Shown here one piece after another: positions 32,228 through 41,613 of a stretch of 64,000 bases of DNA. Both the position numbers and the translations under genes were made by a program. This DNA comes from Streptomyces luteogriseus (GTDB lineage Bacteria > Actinomycetota > Actinomycetes > Streptomycetales > Streptomycetaceae). The notes below the pieces were generated by a model. That model saw only the letters and a program-made list of their open reading frames with translations. It was not told the origin of the DNA and made no database searches. How positions within the stretch are numbered: the first letter of the stretch is position 1; every line of letters begins with the position of its first letter. The DNA is taken from positions 3,100,001 to 3,164,000 of the forward strand of contig NZ_JACHMS010000001.1 of assembly GCF_014205055.1 (NCBI RefSeq), read 5' to 3'.

Positions 32228-33376
32228 TCACACCGCGTGGACGACGTTCTTCTCCTCGGCGAAGTGGCATGCCGACTCGTGCGCCGCCGGCGTGTCCACG
32301 CCCTCGAAACGCACAGGTACCGCCAGCAGGGGCACCTCCTCGGCGCACTTGTCCTGAGCTTTCCAGCAGCGGGTGCGGAAGCGGCAGCCGGAGGGCGGGT
32401 TGGCCGGGGACGGGACGTCGCCGGTCAGGATGATCCGCTCGCGGCCTTCACGGGCCTCCGGATCCGGCACCGGGACCGCGGAGAGCAGCGCCTGGGTGTA
32501 CGGATGCGTCGGGTGCTCGTAGATCTGCTCGTCCGTGCCGATCTCGGCCATCTTGCCGAGGTACATCACACCCACGCGGTCCGAGATGTGCCGGACGATC
32601 GACAGGTCGTGCGCGATGAAGAGATACGAGAGGTTGAACTCGTTCTGCAGCTTCTCCATCAGGTTGATGACCTGTGCCTGGACGGACACGTCCAGCGCGG
32701 AGACCGGCTCGTCGCAGATGATGATCTCGGGGTTGAGGGCCAGACCGCGGGCGATGCCGATGCGCTGGCGCTGACCGCCCGAGAACTGGTGCGGGTAGCG
32801 GTTGATGTACTCGGGGTTGAGGCCGACGACGTCCAGGAGCTCCTGGACCCTGCGGCGGCGGTCGCCCTTCGGCGCCACCTCGGGGTGGATCTCGAAGGTC
32901 TCCCCGATGATGTCGCCCACCGTCATACGGGGGTTGAGCGAGGTGTACGGGTCCTGGAACACCATCTGGATGTTCCGGCGGACCGCCTTCAGCGCACGCC
33001 CGGACAGCTTGGTGATGTCCTGGCCCTTGTAGAAGATCTCGCCCGCGGTCGCCTTCTCCAGCATCATCAGCAGCTTGGCGACCGTGGACTTGCCACAGCC
33101 GGACTCGCCCACGATGCCGAGGGTCTCGCCCTGGTAGAGGTCGAAGGAGATGCCGTCGACCGCCTTGACCGCCCCGATCTGCTTCTTGAGCAGAATGCCC
33201 TGGGTGAGCGGGAAGTGCTTCACCAGGTTGCGCACTTGCAGGATCGGCTCGCCGCGCTCCACCGGCGCCTCGATCGCGGCGACCGCCTCCGTCTCGGAGG
33301 AGGCGTCGACGACCTCGACCTCGGAGACGTTCGGCATGGCGTCCAGGGGCTTTTCGGTCTTGCCGAGCTCAGCCAT
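32228..33376 (-). CDS. peptide ABC transporter ATPase, OppF/DppF-like
   Basis: A 382-residue ATPase, last of five genes for a peptide importer. Walker A GESGCGKST, signature FSGGQRQRIGIARGL, Walker B IIICDEPVSALD. The C-terminal oligo_HPY domain has cysteines (SGCRFRTRCWKAQDKC) in a spacing associated with a 4Fe-4S cluster in Dpp-type ATPases. The N-terminal 40 residues are a nonconserved acidic extension. It starts 8 bp inside the end of the upstream ATPase gene, so the two are coupled. Confidence 0.93.
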   Translation of the reverse strand: MAELGKTEKPLDAMPNVSEVEVVDASSETEAVAAIEAPVERGEPILQVRNLVKHFPLTQGILLKKQIGAVKAVDGISFDLYQGETLGIVGESGCGKSTVAKLLMMLEKATAGEIFYKGQDITKLSGRALKAVRRNIQMVFQDPYTSLNPRMTVGDIIGETFEIHPEVAPKGDRRRRVQELLDVVGLNPEYINRYPHQFSGGQRQRIGIARGLALNPEIIICDEPVSALDVSVQAQVINLMEKLQNEFNLSYLFIAHDLSIVRHISDRVGVMYLGKMAEIGTDEQIYEHPTHPYTQALLSAVPVPDPEAREGRERIILTGDVPSPANPPSGCRFRTRCWKAQDKCAEEVPLLAVPVRFEGVDTPAAHESACHFAEEKNVVHAV

Positions 33377-34427
33377 GGATCGTCTCCTTCCAGAAGTGGC
33401 ACGCGCTGCCGCGGCCGGGAAGCTCGCCGCCGTCCCGCTCGGTGACCGGGTGCAGCAGCGGGACGTCCGTACGGCAGATGTCCTGCGCCATGGGGCAGCG
33501 CGGGTTGAAGGCGCAACCGGACGGAATACGCGTCAGGTTGGGCGGCAGGCCCTTGATCGCGTAGAGGTCCTGGCCCTTCTGGTCCAGGCGCGGGATCGAC
33601 TCGAGCAGACCCTTGGTGTAGGGGTGCGCGGGTCGCTTGTACAGCTCGTGCACGGGCGCGGTCTCCACGATCCGGCCCGCGTACATCACCGCGATCTTGT
33701 CCGCGACGTCGGCGACCACGCCGAGGTCGTGGGTGATCAGGATCAGGCCCATGTTGTACTCGCGCTGGAGCTCCGCGAGCAGGTCCATGACCTGGGCCTG
33801 GACCGTCACGTCGAGGGCCGTGGTGGGCTCGTCGGCGATGATCAGGTCCGGCTCCAGGGCGAGCGCCATCGCGATCATGATGCGCTGGCGCATACCGCCC
33901 GAGAACTGGTGCGGGTAGTCGTTCACCCGGGCCGCGGAGGCGGGGATCTTCACCCGGTCCATCAGCTCGATGGCCTTGGCCTTGGCGTCCTTCTTGGACA
34001 TGCCCTGGTGGACGCGGAACATCTCCGCGAGCTGATAGCCGACGCTCAGCACCGGGTTCAGCGAGGACAGCGCGTCCTGGAAGATCATCGCGATGCGCTG
34101 ACCGCGGATCTTGCGGCGCTCCTCGGCGGACATCTTCAGCATGTCCTGGCCGCGGAAGAGGATCTCGCCGCTGGGTATGCGGCCGGGCGGCATGTCGAGG
34201 ATGCCCATGATGGCCTGGGCGGTGACGGACTTGCCGGAGCCGGACTCGCCGAGCACGGCGAGCGTCTCGCCCGCGGACACGGAGTAGTTGACGCCGTTGA
34301 CGGCCTTGGCGATGCCGTCACGGGTGTGGAACTCCACGTGCAGGTCGCGTACTTCGAGCAGCGGGCGGCCCGTGCCCTCCGAGCCGTCCGGTGCGGGACT
34401 CTCGGCCACTTCATCGATGATGGTCAC
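33369..34427 (-). CDS. peptide ABC transporter ATPase, OppD/DppD-like
   Basis: A 352-residue ATPase that pairs with the next gene product. Walker A GESGSGKSV, signature FSGGMRQRIMIAMAL, Walker B LIIADEPTTALD. The C-terminal domain has cysteines in SGCAFNPRCPMAQDIC and a fourth in SACHFW, matching the cluster-binding extension of DppD. It overlaps the OppF-like gene and lies 11 bp after the permease gene, within one operon. Confidence 0.93.
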   Translation of the reverse strand: MTIIDEVAESPAPDGSEGTGRPLLEVRDLHVEFHTRDGIAKAVNGVNYSVSAGETLAVLGESGSGKSVTAQAIMGILDMPPGRIPSGEILFRGQDMLKMSAEERRKIRGQRIAMIFQDALSSLNPVLSVGYQLAEMFRVHQGMSKKDAKAKAIELMDRVKIPASAARVNDYPHQFSGGMRQRIMIAMALALEPDLIIADEPTTALDVTVQAQVMDLLAELQREYNMGLILITHDLGVVADVADKIAVMYAGRIVETAPVHELYKRPAHPYTKGLLESIPRLDQKGQDLYAIKGLPPNLTRIPSGCAFNPRCPMAQDICRTDVPLLHPVTERDGGELPGRGSACHFWKETIHG

Positions 34428-34438
34428 GTACGCCTCCC

Positions 34439-35401
34439 TCAGCGCAGCTTGGGATCGAGGGCGTTGCGTACCGCATCGCCGAACATCAGGAACGACAGCA
34501 CCGTGATCGACACCATCACCGACGGGATGATCAGGGTGTGCGGGGCGATACGGAGTTGCTCACGTCCTCGCGCCACGTCGCCGCCCCAGGATACCGCCGT
34601 GTCTCCGAGACCCACGCCCAGGAAGGACAGGGTGGCTTCGGCCGCGATGTAGCCACCGAGTGCGATGGTCGCCACGACGATGATGGGTGCGAGCGCGTTG
34701 GGCAGGATGTGCCGGAACAGGATGCGGGACGTCGAGGCGCCGAGCGCCTTGGCGGCCACGACGTAGTCCGCCTGCTTGATGGTGATCACGGCACCGCGGG
34801 CGACTCGGGCGATCTGGGTCCAGCCGAGGAAGGCCAGGGCCATGATGACGACCCAGACGGTGCGCTCGTCGAAGGAGTTGAGCACCACCAGGGCGCCGAG
34901 CAGGAACGGGATGCCGAGGAAGATGTCGGTCACCCGCGAGAGCAGGGTGTCGGTCCAGCCTCCGAAGTAGCCGGCGATCATGCCGATGACCGTGCCGAGG
35001 ATGGTGACGGCGACGGTCACACCGACACCGACGGTGATCGAGGCGCGGGCACCGTAGACGACACGCGCGTAGATCGAACGGCCCTGGACGTCGTAGCCGA
35101 GCCAGTCCGGAGCGAAGAAGTGGCCCCAGTTCGGCTTCCCCAGGTAGTGCTTGGCCAGATCGGCGTCGCGTGGCGAGGCACCGGTGAACAGTCCCGGCCA
35201 GATCGACATCACCAGCAGGAACAGGATCAGCACGGTCGAGACCAGGAACAGCGGGTTGCGCCGCAGGTCGTGCCAGGCGTCGGACCACAGGCTGCGGGGC
35301 TTGCCCGGAGCCGGGCCGGCCTCGGCGACCACGACACCCGCGGTGCTCACGGTGTCACCGGGAAGGGCTTCGACCTTCTTTTCGACGGTCTTGTCAGGCA
35401 T
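34439..35401 (-). CDS. peptide ABC transporter permease, OppC/DppC-like
   Basis: A 320-residue membrane subunit. The cytoplasmic N-terminal 40 residues precede a first helix (FLVSTVLILFLLVMSIWPG); the transport domain has five further helices with the EAA-type loop (AKALGASTSRILFRHILPNA). A periplasmic-side loop after helix 1 is usual for OppC. It overlaps the OppB-like gene by 8 bp and precedes the two ATPases. Confidence 0.92.
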   Translation of the reverse strand: MPDKTVEKKVEALPGDTVSTAGVVVAEAGPAPGKPRSLWSDAWHDLRRNPLFLVSTVLILFLLVMSIWPGLFTGASPRDADLAKHYLGKPNWGHFFAPDWLGYDVQGRSIYARVVYGARASITVGVGVTVAVTILGTVIGMIAGYFGGWTDTLLSRVTDIFLGIPFLLGALVVLNSFDERTVWVVIMALAFLGWTQIARVARGAVITIKQADYVVAAKALGASTSRILFRHILPNALAPIIVVATIALGGYIAAEATLSFLGVGLGDTAVSWGGDVARGREQLRIAPHTLIIPSVMVSITVLSFLMFGDAVRNALDPKLR

Positions 35402-36323
35402 ACCGGATCCTCGGGTCCAGGACCGCGTAAAGCAGGTCGACGATCAAACTGGCAACGAGGTAGATGACCACCATGAGCGAGGCGATGCCCACGACCGTGG
35501 CGCCCTCACGCCGGCTGAGCGCCTCGTAGATCTCGACGCCGATACCCCGCACGTTGAAGATGCCCTCGGTCACGATGGCGCCGGTCATCAGGTTGCCGAC
35601 CTCGATACCGAGGAAGGTGACCACGGGGATCAGCGAGTTGCGCATCAGGTGGACGCCGATGACGCGGCGGCGCGGCAGGCCCTTCGCCACGGCGGTGCGC
35701 ATGTAGTCGGAACGCAGGTTCTCCGCGATCGACGTGCGGGTCAACCGGGCGACGTAGGCGAGCGACAGGGACGCCAGCACGGTGGCGGGCAGCGCGAGCT
35801 GAGCGAAGTCCGTCGAGTCGGTCACGGTGGGCGTGGTGACCGCCCACTTGAACGCGAGCAGGTACTGCAGCAGGAAGCCCAGCACGAAGGACGGCATCGA
35901 CACGAGGACCAGCGTCAGCGTCAGCAGACCGCGGTCGCGCAGCGTGTCGGGGCGCAGGCCGGCGACGACACCGAGGCCGATGCCCACGAGCGTGACGAAG
36001 GTGAACGCGAAGATCGTGAGTCTGATCGTCACCGGGAACGCGTCGGCGATGACGTCGGCGATGGGCCGCTGACTGGCGATCTGCGTACCGAAGTCGCCCT
36101 GGAGCAGGCCGGTCATGTAGTTCACGTACTGCTGAAGGAGCGGCTGATCGAGGCCGAGTTCCTTCTTGATGCTCGCGACCACCGTCGGGTCGTACGCCTG
36201 GTCTCCCATCATGGCCCGGACGGGGTCGCCGGGCAGGGCGTACATCATGCAGAAGATGAGCAGGGTTGACCCGATGAACACCGGGATCATCTGGAGCAGT
36301 CGTCGTGCGACATAGCGCCCCAT
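35394..36323 (-). CDS. peptide ABC transporter permease, OppB/DppB-like
   Basis: A 309-residue membrane subunit with six helices starting LLQMIPVFIGSTLLIFCM. The large first outside loop (residues about 30-95) and the EAA loop AVAKGLPRRRVIGVHLMRNS are typical of DppB/OppB. It is translated from the same message as the binding protein upstream but is separated from it by 133 bp with two hairpins, which should lower its level relative to that protein. Confidence 0.92.
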   Translation of the reverse strand: MGRYVARRLLQMIPVFIGSTLLIFCMMYALPGDPVRAMMGDQAYDPTVVASIKKELGLDQPLLQQYVNYMTGLLQGDFGTQIASQRPIADVIADAFPVTIRLTIFAFTFVTLVGIGLGVVAGLRPDTLRDRGLLTLTLVLVSMPSFVLGFLLQYLLAFKWAVTTPTVTDSTDFAQLALPATVLASLSLAYVARLTRTSIAENLRSDYMRTAVAKGLPRRRVIGVHLMRNSLIPVVTFLGIEVGNLMTGAIVTEGIFNVRGIGVEIYEALSRREGATVVGIASLMVVIYLVASLIVDLLYAVLDPRIRYA

Positions 36324-36355
36324 AGGTGCCTCCGTGAGGGGTTAACGCAGGCGCG

Positions 36356-36416
36356 GGGGCCGTCTCCTGGTGACGAGACGGCCCCACGCACCTCCCACCG
36401 CCGCCTAGGGCGGCGG
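36356..36416 (-). promoter_or_regulatory. two intercistronic hairpins (attenuation or mRNA stability)
   Basis: GGGGCCGTCTC / GAGACGGCCCC (36356-36385, 8-nt loop) and CCGCCGCC / GGCGGCGG (36398-36416, 3-nt loop) lie between the binding-protein gene and the first permease gene. Such structures commonly keep the binding-protein mRNA more abundant. Confidence 0.6.
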
Positions 36417-36456
36417 CGGGCTTACGGCCAAGGGGGAAGAGCCCTAAGGGTTCCTC

Positions 36457-38070
36457 TTACTTCGTGGTGACGGCCCACACTTCGAGGTCACCGTGGAAGT
36501 CGACGTTGACGTTGTCGACGTTCTTACCGTGGCCGCCGTTGATGCGGTAGTACCAGAGCGGGATGGCCGGCATGTGCTCGACGAGCTTCTTCTCGACCTC
36601 CTGGAAGGCCTTCACCGACTCGTCGAGGGACTTGGCGTTGTCCGCCTTGTTCATCAGCCCGTCGATCTCCTTGTTGGAGAACTTGCCGTTGTTGGCCTCG
36701 GCGGTGGTGTGGTACAGCTCCTTCATGAAGTTGGCGTTGACCGGGTAGTCGGCGACCCAGCCACCGCGGTACATGCCCTTCACCTGGTCGTTGTCACGGG
36801 CCTCGAGGTCCGTGGCGAAGTCCGGCTTCGGGTCACCGGTGCAGTCGACACCGGTGGCCTTGCGGATGGACTCGCAGACCGCGGTCACCCACTCCTTGTG
36901 CCCACCGTCGGTGTTGTACTGGACGGTGAACTTGTTGCCCGGAACGCCACCGCCCTCCTTGATGAGCTGCTTGGCCTTCGCCGGGTTGTACGTGAACACG
37001 TCCGTGTCCAGGTTCTGGTAGCCCTTGACGCCGGGCGGGGTGAAGCCCTTGGCCGGCGTGCGGGTGTTGTTCAGAACCGTCTTGGTGATCGTGTCGCGGT
37101 CGATCGCCATCGACAGACCCTGCAGGACCTTCGGGTCGATGTCCTTGAAGGTCTTGGAGTAGAACGCCGGGGTCAGCGTCTGGATGGCCGCGTACGGCTG
37201 CTCGATGGCGCCGTCGCCCAGGTCCTGCTTGTACTTCGGCAGGTCCGTCGGGCCGACCTGGCGGATCATGTCCAGGTTGCCGGAGACGACGTCCTTGTAC
37301 GCGGCCTCGAGGGTCGTGTACGCCTTGAACTGGACGCCCTTGTTCTTGGCCTTGTTCGGGCCCTGGTACCCGTCCCAGGCCTTGACCTGGATGAGCTTCT
37401 TGTGGTCCCACTTCTCGAACTTGTAGGGACCGTTGCCGACCGGCTTCTGGCCGAAGGCCTTCGGGTCGTCGTAGAAGACCTTGGGCAGCGGGGCCCAGGT
37501 GGTGTAGCCGAGCTTGTAGTTGAAGTACGGCATCGTGTACTTCAGCTCGATGGTGAAGGTGTGGTCGTCCACCGCCTTCAGGCCGGACATGGTGTCGGCC
37601 TTCGGGTCACCCTTCTCCGGGTGGACATCGTCGTAGCCCTTGATGTCCTGGAACCAGAAGGAGTTCTGCTGGTTGTTCTTGATGTTGGCGTACCAGTTCC
37701 AAGCGTCGATGTACGACTTGGAGGTGACTTCTTCGCCGTTGTGGAACTTCCAGCCCTTCTTGAGCTTGACCGTCCACGTCTTGGAGTCGTCGGTGGTGAC
37801 CGACTCCGCGTTCGTGTAGACGATGTCACCCTTGGAGTCGAAGTCCAGCAGCTGGGTGAAGATGGACTGGATGACGTACGAGCCGTTGGACTCGTTGGTG
37901 TCAGCCGGGATCAGCGGCTTCTGCGGCTCGCCGACGTCGATCGAGACGTAGCCGGCGGGCCCGGAACCCTTGCTCTTACCCTCGTCATCACCGTTGCCGC
38001 CGCAGGCGGTGGCGGCCAGGGCGACGACTATCGCCCCCGCGACCCACTTGGCGCTCTTGGCACCGCGCAT
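36457..38070 (-). CDS. peptide-binding lipoprotein of the BldK/Opp transporter
   Basis: A 537-residue extracellular solute-binding protein (SBP_bac_5). The signal ends in lipobox LAATAC with lipid-bearing C23. Family motifs include YTNAESVTTDDSKTWTVKLK and DTNESNGSYVIQSIF. It heads the operon binding protein-permease-permease-ATPase-ATPase. In S. coelicolor, bldK and a paralogous operon lie near here; bldK imports a peptide signal needed for aerial growth. Operon order here fits the paralogue or the bldK of S. griseus, and I cannot choose between them from sequence alone. Confidence 0.9.
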   Translation of the reverse strand: MRGAKSAKWVAGAIVVALAATACGGNGDDEGKSKGSGPAGYVSIDVGEPQKPLIPADTNESNGSYVIQSIFTQLLDFDSKGDIVYTNAESVTTDDSKTWTVKLKKGWKFHNGEEVTSKSYIDAWNWYANIKNNQQNSFWFQDIKGYDDVHPEKGDPKADTMSGLKAVDDHTFTIELKYTMPYFNYKLGYTTWAPLPKVFYDDPKAFGQKPVGNGPYKFEKWDHKKLIQVKAWDGYQGPNKAKNKGVQFKAYTTLEAAYKDVVSGNLDMIRQVGPTDLPKYKQDLGDGAIEQPYAAIQTLTPAFYSKTFKDIDPKVLQGLSMAIDRDTITKTVLNNTRTPAKGFTPPGVKGYQNLDTDVFTYNPAKAKQLIKEGGGVPGNKFTVQYNTDGGHKEWVTAVCESIRKATGVDCTGDPKPDFATDLEARDNDQVKGMYRGGWVADYPVNANFMKELYHTTAEANNGKFSNKEIDGLMNKADNAKSLDESVKAFQEVEKKLVEHMPAIPLWYYRINGGHGKNVDNVNVDFHGDLEVWAVTTK

Positions 38071-38623
38071 GGGTTCCTCCTATGAAGTCATTGGTTCACC
38101 GCGAAGGGAGCACACGACACATCACGGCCCCCGCCCGTCGCCGGTGCCGGAATTCGTCGAGTGCCCCCGCGCTCGTGAGTCGCGCCGCTGCCGGCTACTG
38201 ACCCGTACATCCGAGCTCTACGCGCCTAACTATCTGCCAAACGCCTGGACCGAACCACACTCTCGAGGTCTCGGTTCGATCACAGCTCTCGCCTACATCT
38301 TCCAAAATCCGGACAAAGGGTTTGGTGAAAGATCCCTGCGAAACGGACTTGTTACACATCTATCGGTGTCGGCTGTCCGCATTCCGGACGCGAGAGTGAG
38401 ATAAACCGCTTGCGACGTACCGTGGGTCCCGTGCAGGGTGCCACCGGAGTCTGTCGCGCGCTCAAGAAGCTTGTGCGGCAAGGCCGTTGCGCGTTCCCCG
38501 GTACCGGGGAGGCGTGGCGCTTCCGGAGCAGGGTAGTGGGAGAAAACCGTCCCTGACGGCCGTCACCGGCAAATCGAGGGTTTTCCCTAACCCTTCCCTT
38601 CGCGTTCCCCCTCCTTCACGCAA
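38071..38623. other. promoter-containing intergenic region of the peptide transporter operon
   Basis: This 550-bp stretch carries no credible gene. It is locally AT-richer around 38285-38405 (ACAAAGGGTTTGGTGAAAG, GTTACACATCTATCGG), as expected for the operon's promoter and activator sites. An inverted pair AGAAAACC / GGTTTTCC (38541 and 38579) flanks a GACGGCCGTC palindrome at 38555-38564. Confidence 0.5.
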
Positions 38624-38663
38624 CGGCACCGGGCACCCCGCCCATGCGGGGTGCCCGGTGCCG
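38624..38663 (-). terminator. strong hairpin terminator of typA
   Basis: A perfect 18-bp stem (CGGCACCGGGCACCCCGC and its complement) with loop CCAT starts 12 bp after the typA stop. Confidence 0.9.
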
Positions 38664-38675
38664 TGGTGAAGGGCG

Positions 38676-40583
<1,908 letters not shown>

Positions 40584-40769
40584 ATTGCGGCGTACTCCCG
40601 GAGTATGAGGAATGCCCTGCGCGGACGTCTGCGGTGCGCGGGCCCTGCCGGGCTGAACGTGCCACGGCCTCACCCCATGGTACGGGGCTGCGGCCGCGGG
40701 GGTTAGCTGGGCTACTTCGGTGCAGGTCAGGCCTGTTCTCGAGATCCTCGGAGTCGGCGCCCGGGCCTA

Positions 40770-40845
40770 CTGGGGGCTGCCGCCCCCAGCCCCCCGCTTC
40801 GGCCTGGACGGCCTCGTCCTCAAGCGCCGGACGGGCTGGGACTGT
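40770..40845. repeat. Streptomyces interspersed element overlapping a gene end
   Basis: The hairpin CTGGGGGC / GCCCCCAG (40770-40789) plus GGACGGCCTCGTCCTCAAGC and CGCCGGACGGGCTGGG is a frequent Streptomyces intergenic element. It supplies the last codons and the stop of the lipoprotein gene read on the minus strand, and the hairpin may terminate it. Confidence 0.65.
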
Positions 40846-41500
40846 CAGTCCCGGCCTGTTCGCAAGCGTGCCGGGCGACCGCCCTGGCCAGGGCCGAGTC
40901 CGGGCGCTCGTCGCAGTCGGTCAGGCCCGCGATGTCGACCGTCCAGTTCCGGGCGTGGCCGGAGACCGCCCTGCCGTCCGGGCAGGTGTAGCGGAAGTCC
41001 GCCGACACCTCCCTCACTCCGGCGTACTGGACGAACTCACCCGCCGCGCGAGGCGTGACGCGGTCGTTGTCGAGTTCCGGGGCTGGTTGCCGGACGTCGG
41101 TGAACGACCAGGTCTCGTCCGCCTCCGCCAGGGTGCGCGCCTCGGAGTCGATCTCGCCGGTCTTCTTGCCGAGCGAGAAGAGGATCTCCGCGGACGACGG
41201 GGCCGGTCCGTCGCCCCGCACCGAGGGGCTCGGGGTGTACACGCGCCGCATCGGGTTCCGCAGGGCGCCGCCGCCCTTGCCGAGCCGCTCGGGGTCGGAG
41301 ACACCGGTCAGCCGGTCCCGCTCGGTGAGGTGGGACCAGGTGAAGGTGCCGTTCGCGCAGGCCGTCGCCACGGGCTTGTCGGTCTTGCGGCCCTGGTCGG
41401 CCTTGTCCTCGCCCGCGCCCCCCGTACACGCCCCCAGCCCCGTCACCAGCACCCCGACGACCAGTCCGGCCCCGCAGACCCGTCCCACCGTGCCGCGCAT
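40820..41500 (-). CDS. lipoprotein of unknown function
   Basis: A 226-residue lipoprotein with lipobox GLGAC (lipid-bearing C25) after a 24-residue signal. The mature part is a single domain with four cysteines (ACANGTF, YTCPDGRA, LTDCDERP, HACEQAG) that could form two disulfides. No family is recognised. The final residues (SPSPSGA) and stop come from an interspersed element, so the original C-terminus has probably been replaced. It lies downstream of a solute-binding protein gene but behind a perfect hairpin, so they are separate units. Confidence 0.8.
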   Translation of the reverse strand: MRGTVGRVCGAGLVVGVLVTGLGACTGGAGEDKADQGRKTDKPVATACANGTFTWSHLTERDRLTGVSDPERLGKGGGALRNPMRRVYTPSPSVRGDGPAPSSAEILFSLGKKTGEIDSEARTLAEADETWSFTDVRQPAPELDNDRVTPRAAGEFVQYAGVREVSADFRYTCPDGRAVSGHARNWTVDIAGLTDCDERPDSALARAVARHACEQAGTDSPSPSGA

Positions 41501-41529
41501 CCGACTGCCCCCGTCCCCCGTGCACGGAC

Positions 41530-41581
41530 GCCCGGCGTCCGCACCATGATCGCTGCTGATCTCATGGTGCGGACGCCGGGC
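41530..41581 (-). terminator. perfect 20-bp hairpin after the solute-binding protein gene
   Basis: Perfect 20-bp arms (41530-41549 and 41562-41581) with a 12-nt loop lie 33 bp beyond the stop at 41614. Confidence 0.85.
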
Positions 41582-41613
41582 GGGGGCGGCAAGGCGTTTG
41601 AGCGTTCCCAGAG

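Noticed and set aside
37970..38404. Small gene in the transporter promoter region
   Set aside because: It begins inside the binding-protein gene on the opposite strand and has no ribosome site or recognisable sequence.
38250..38420. tRNA-like sequence (GGTTCGATC)
   Set aside because: No acceptor stem or anticodon arm can be folded around it.
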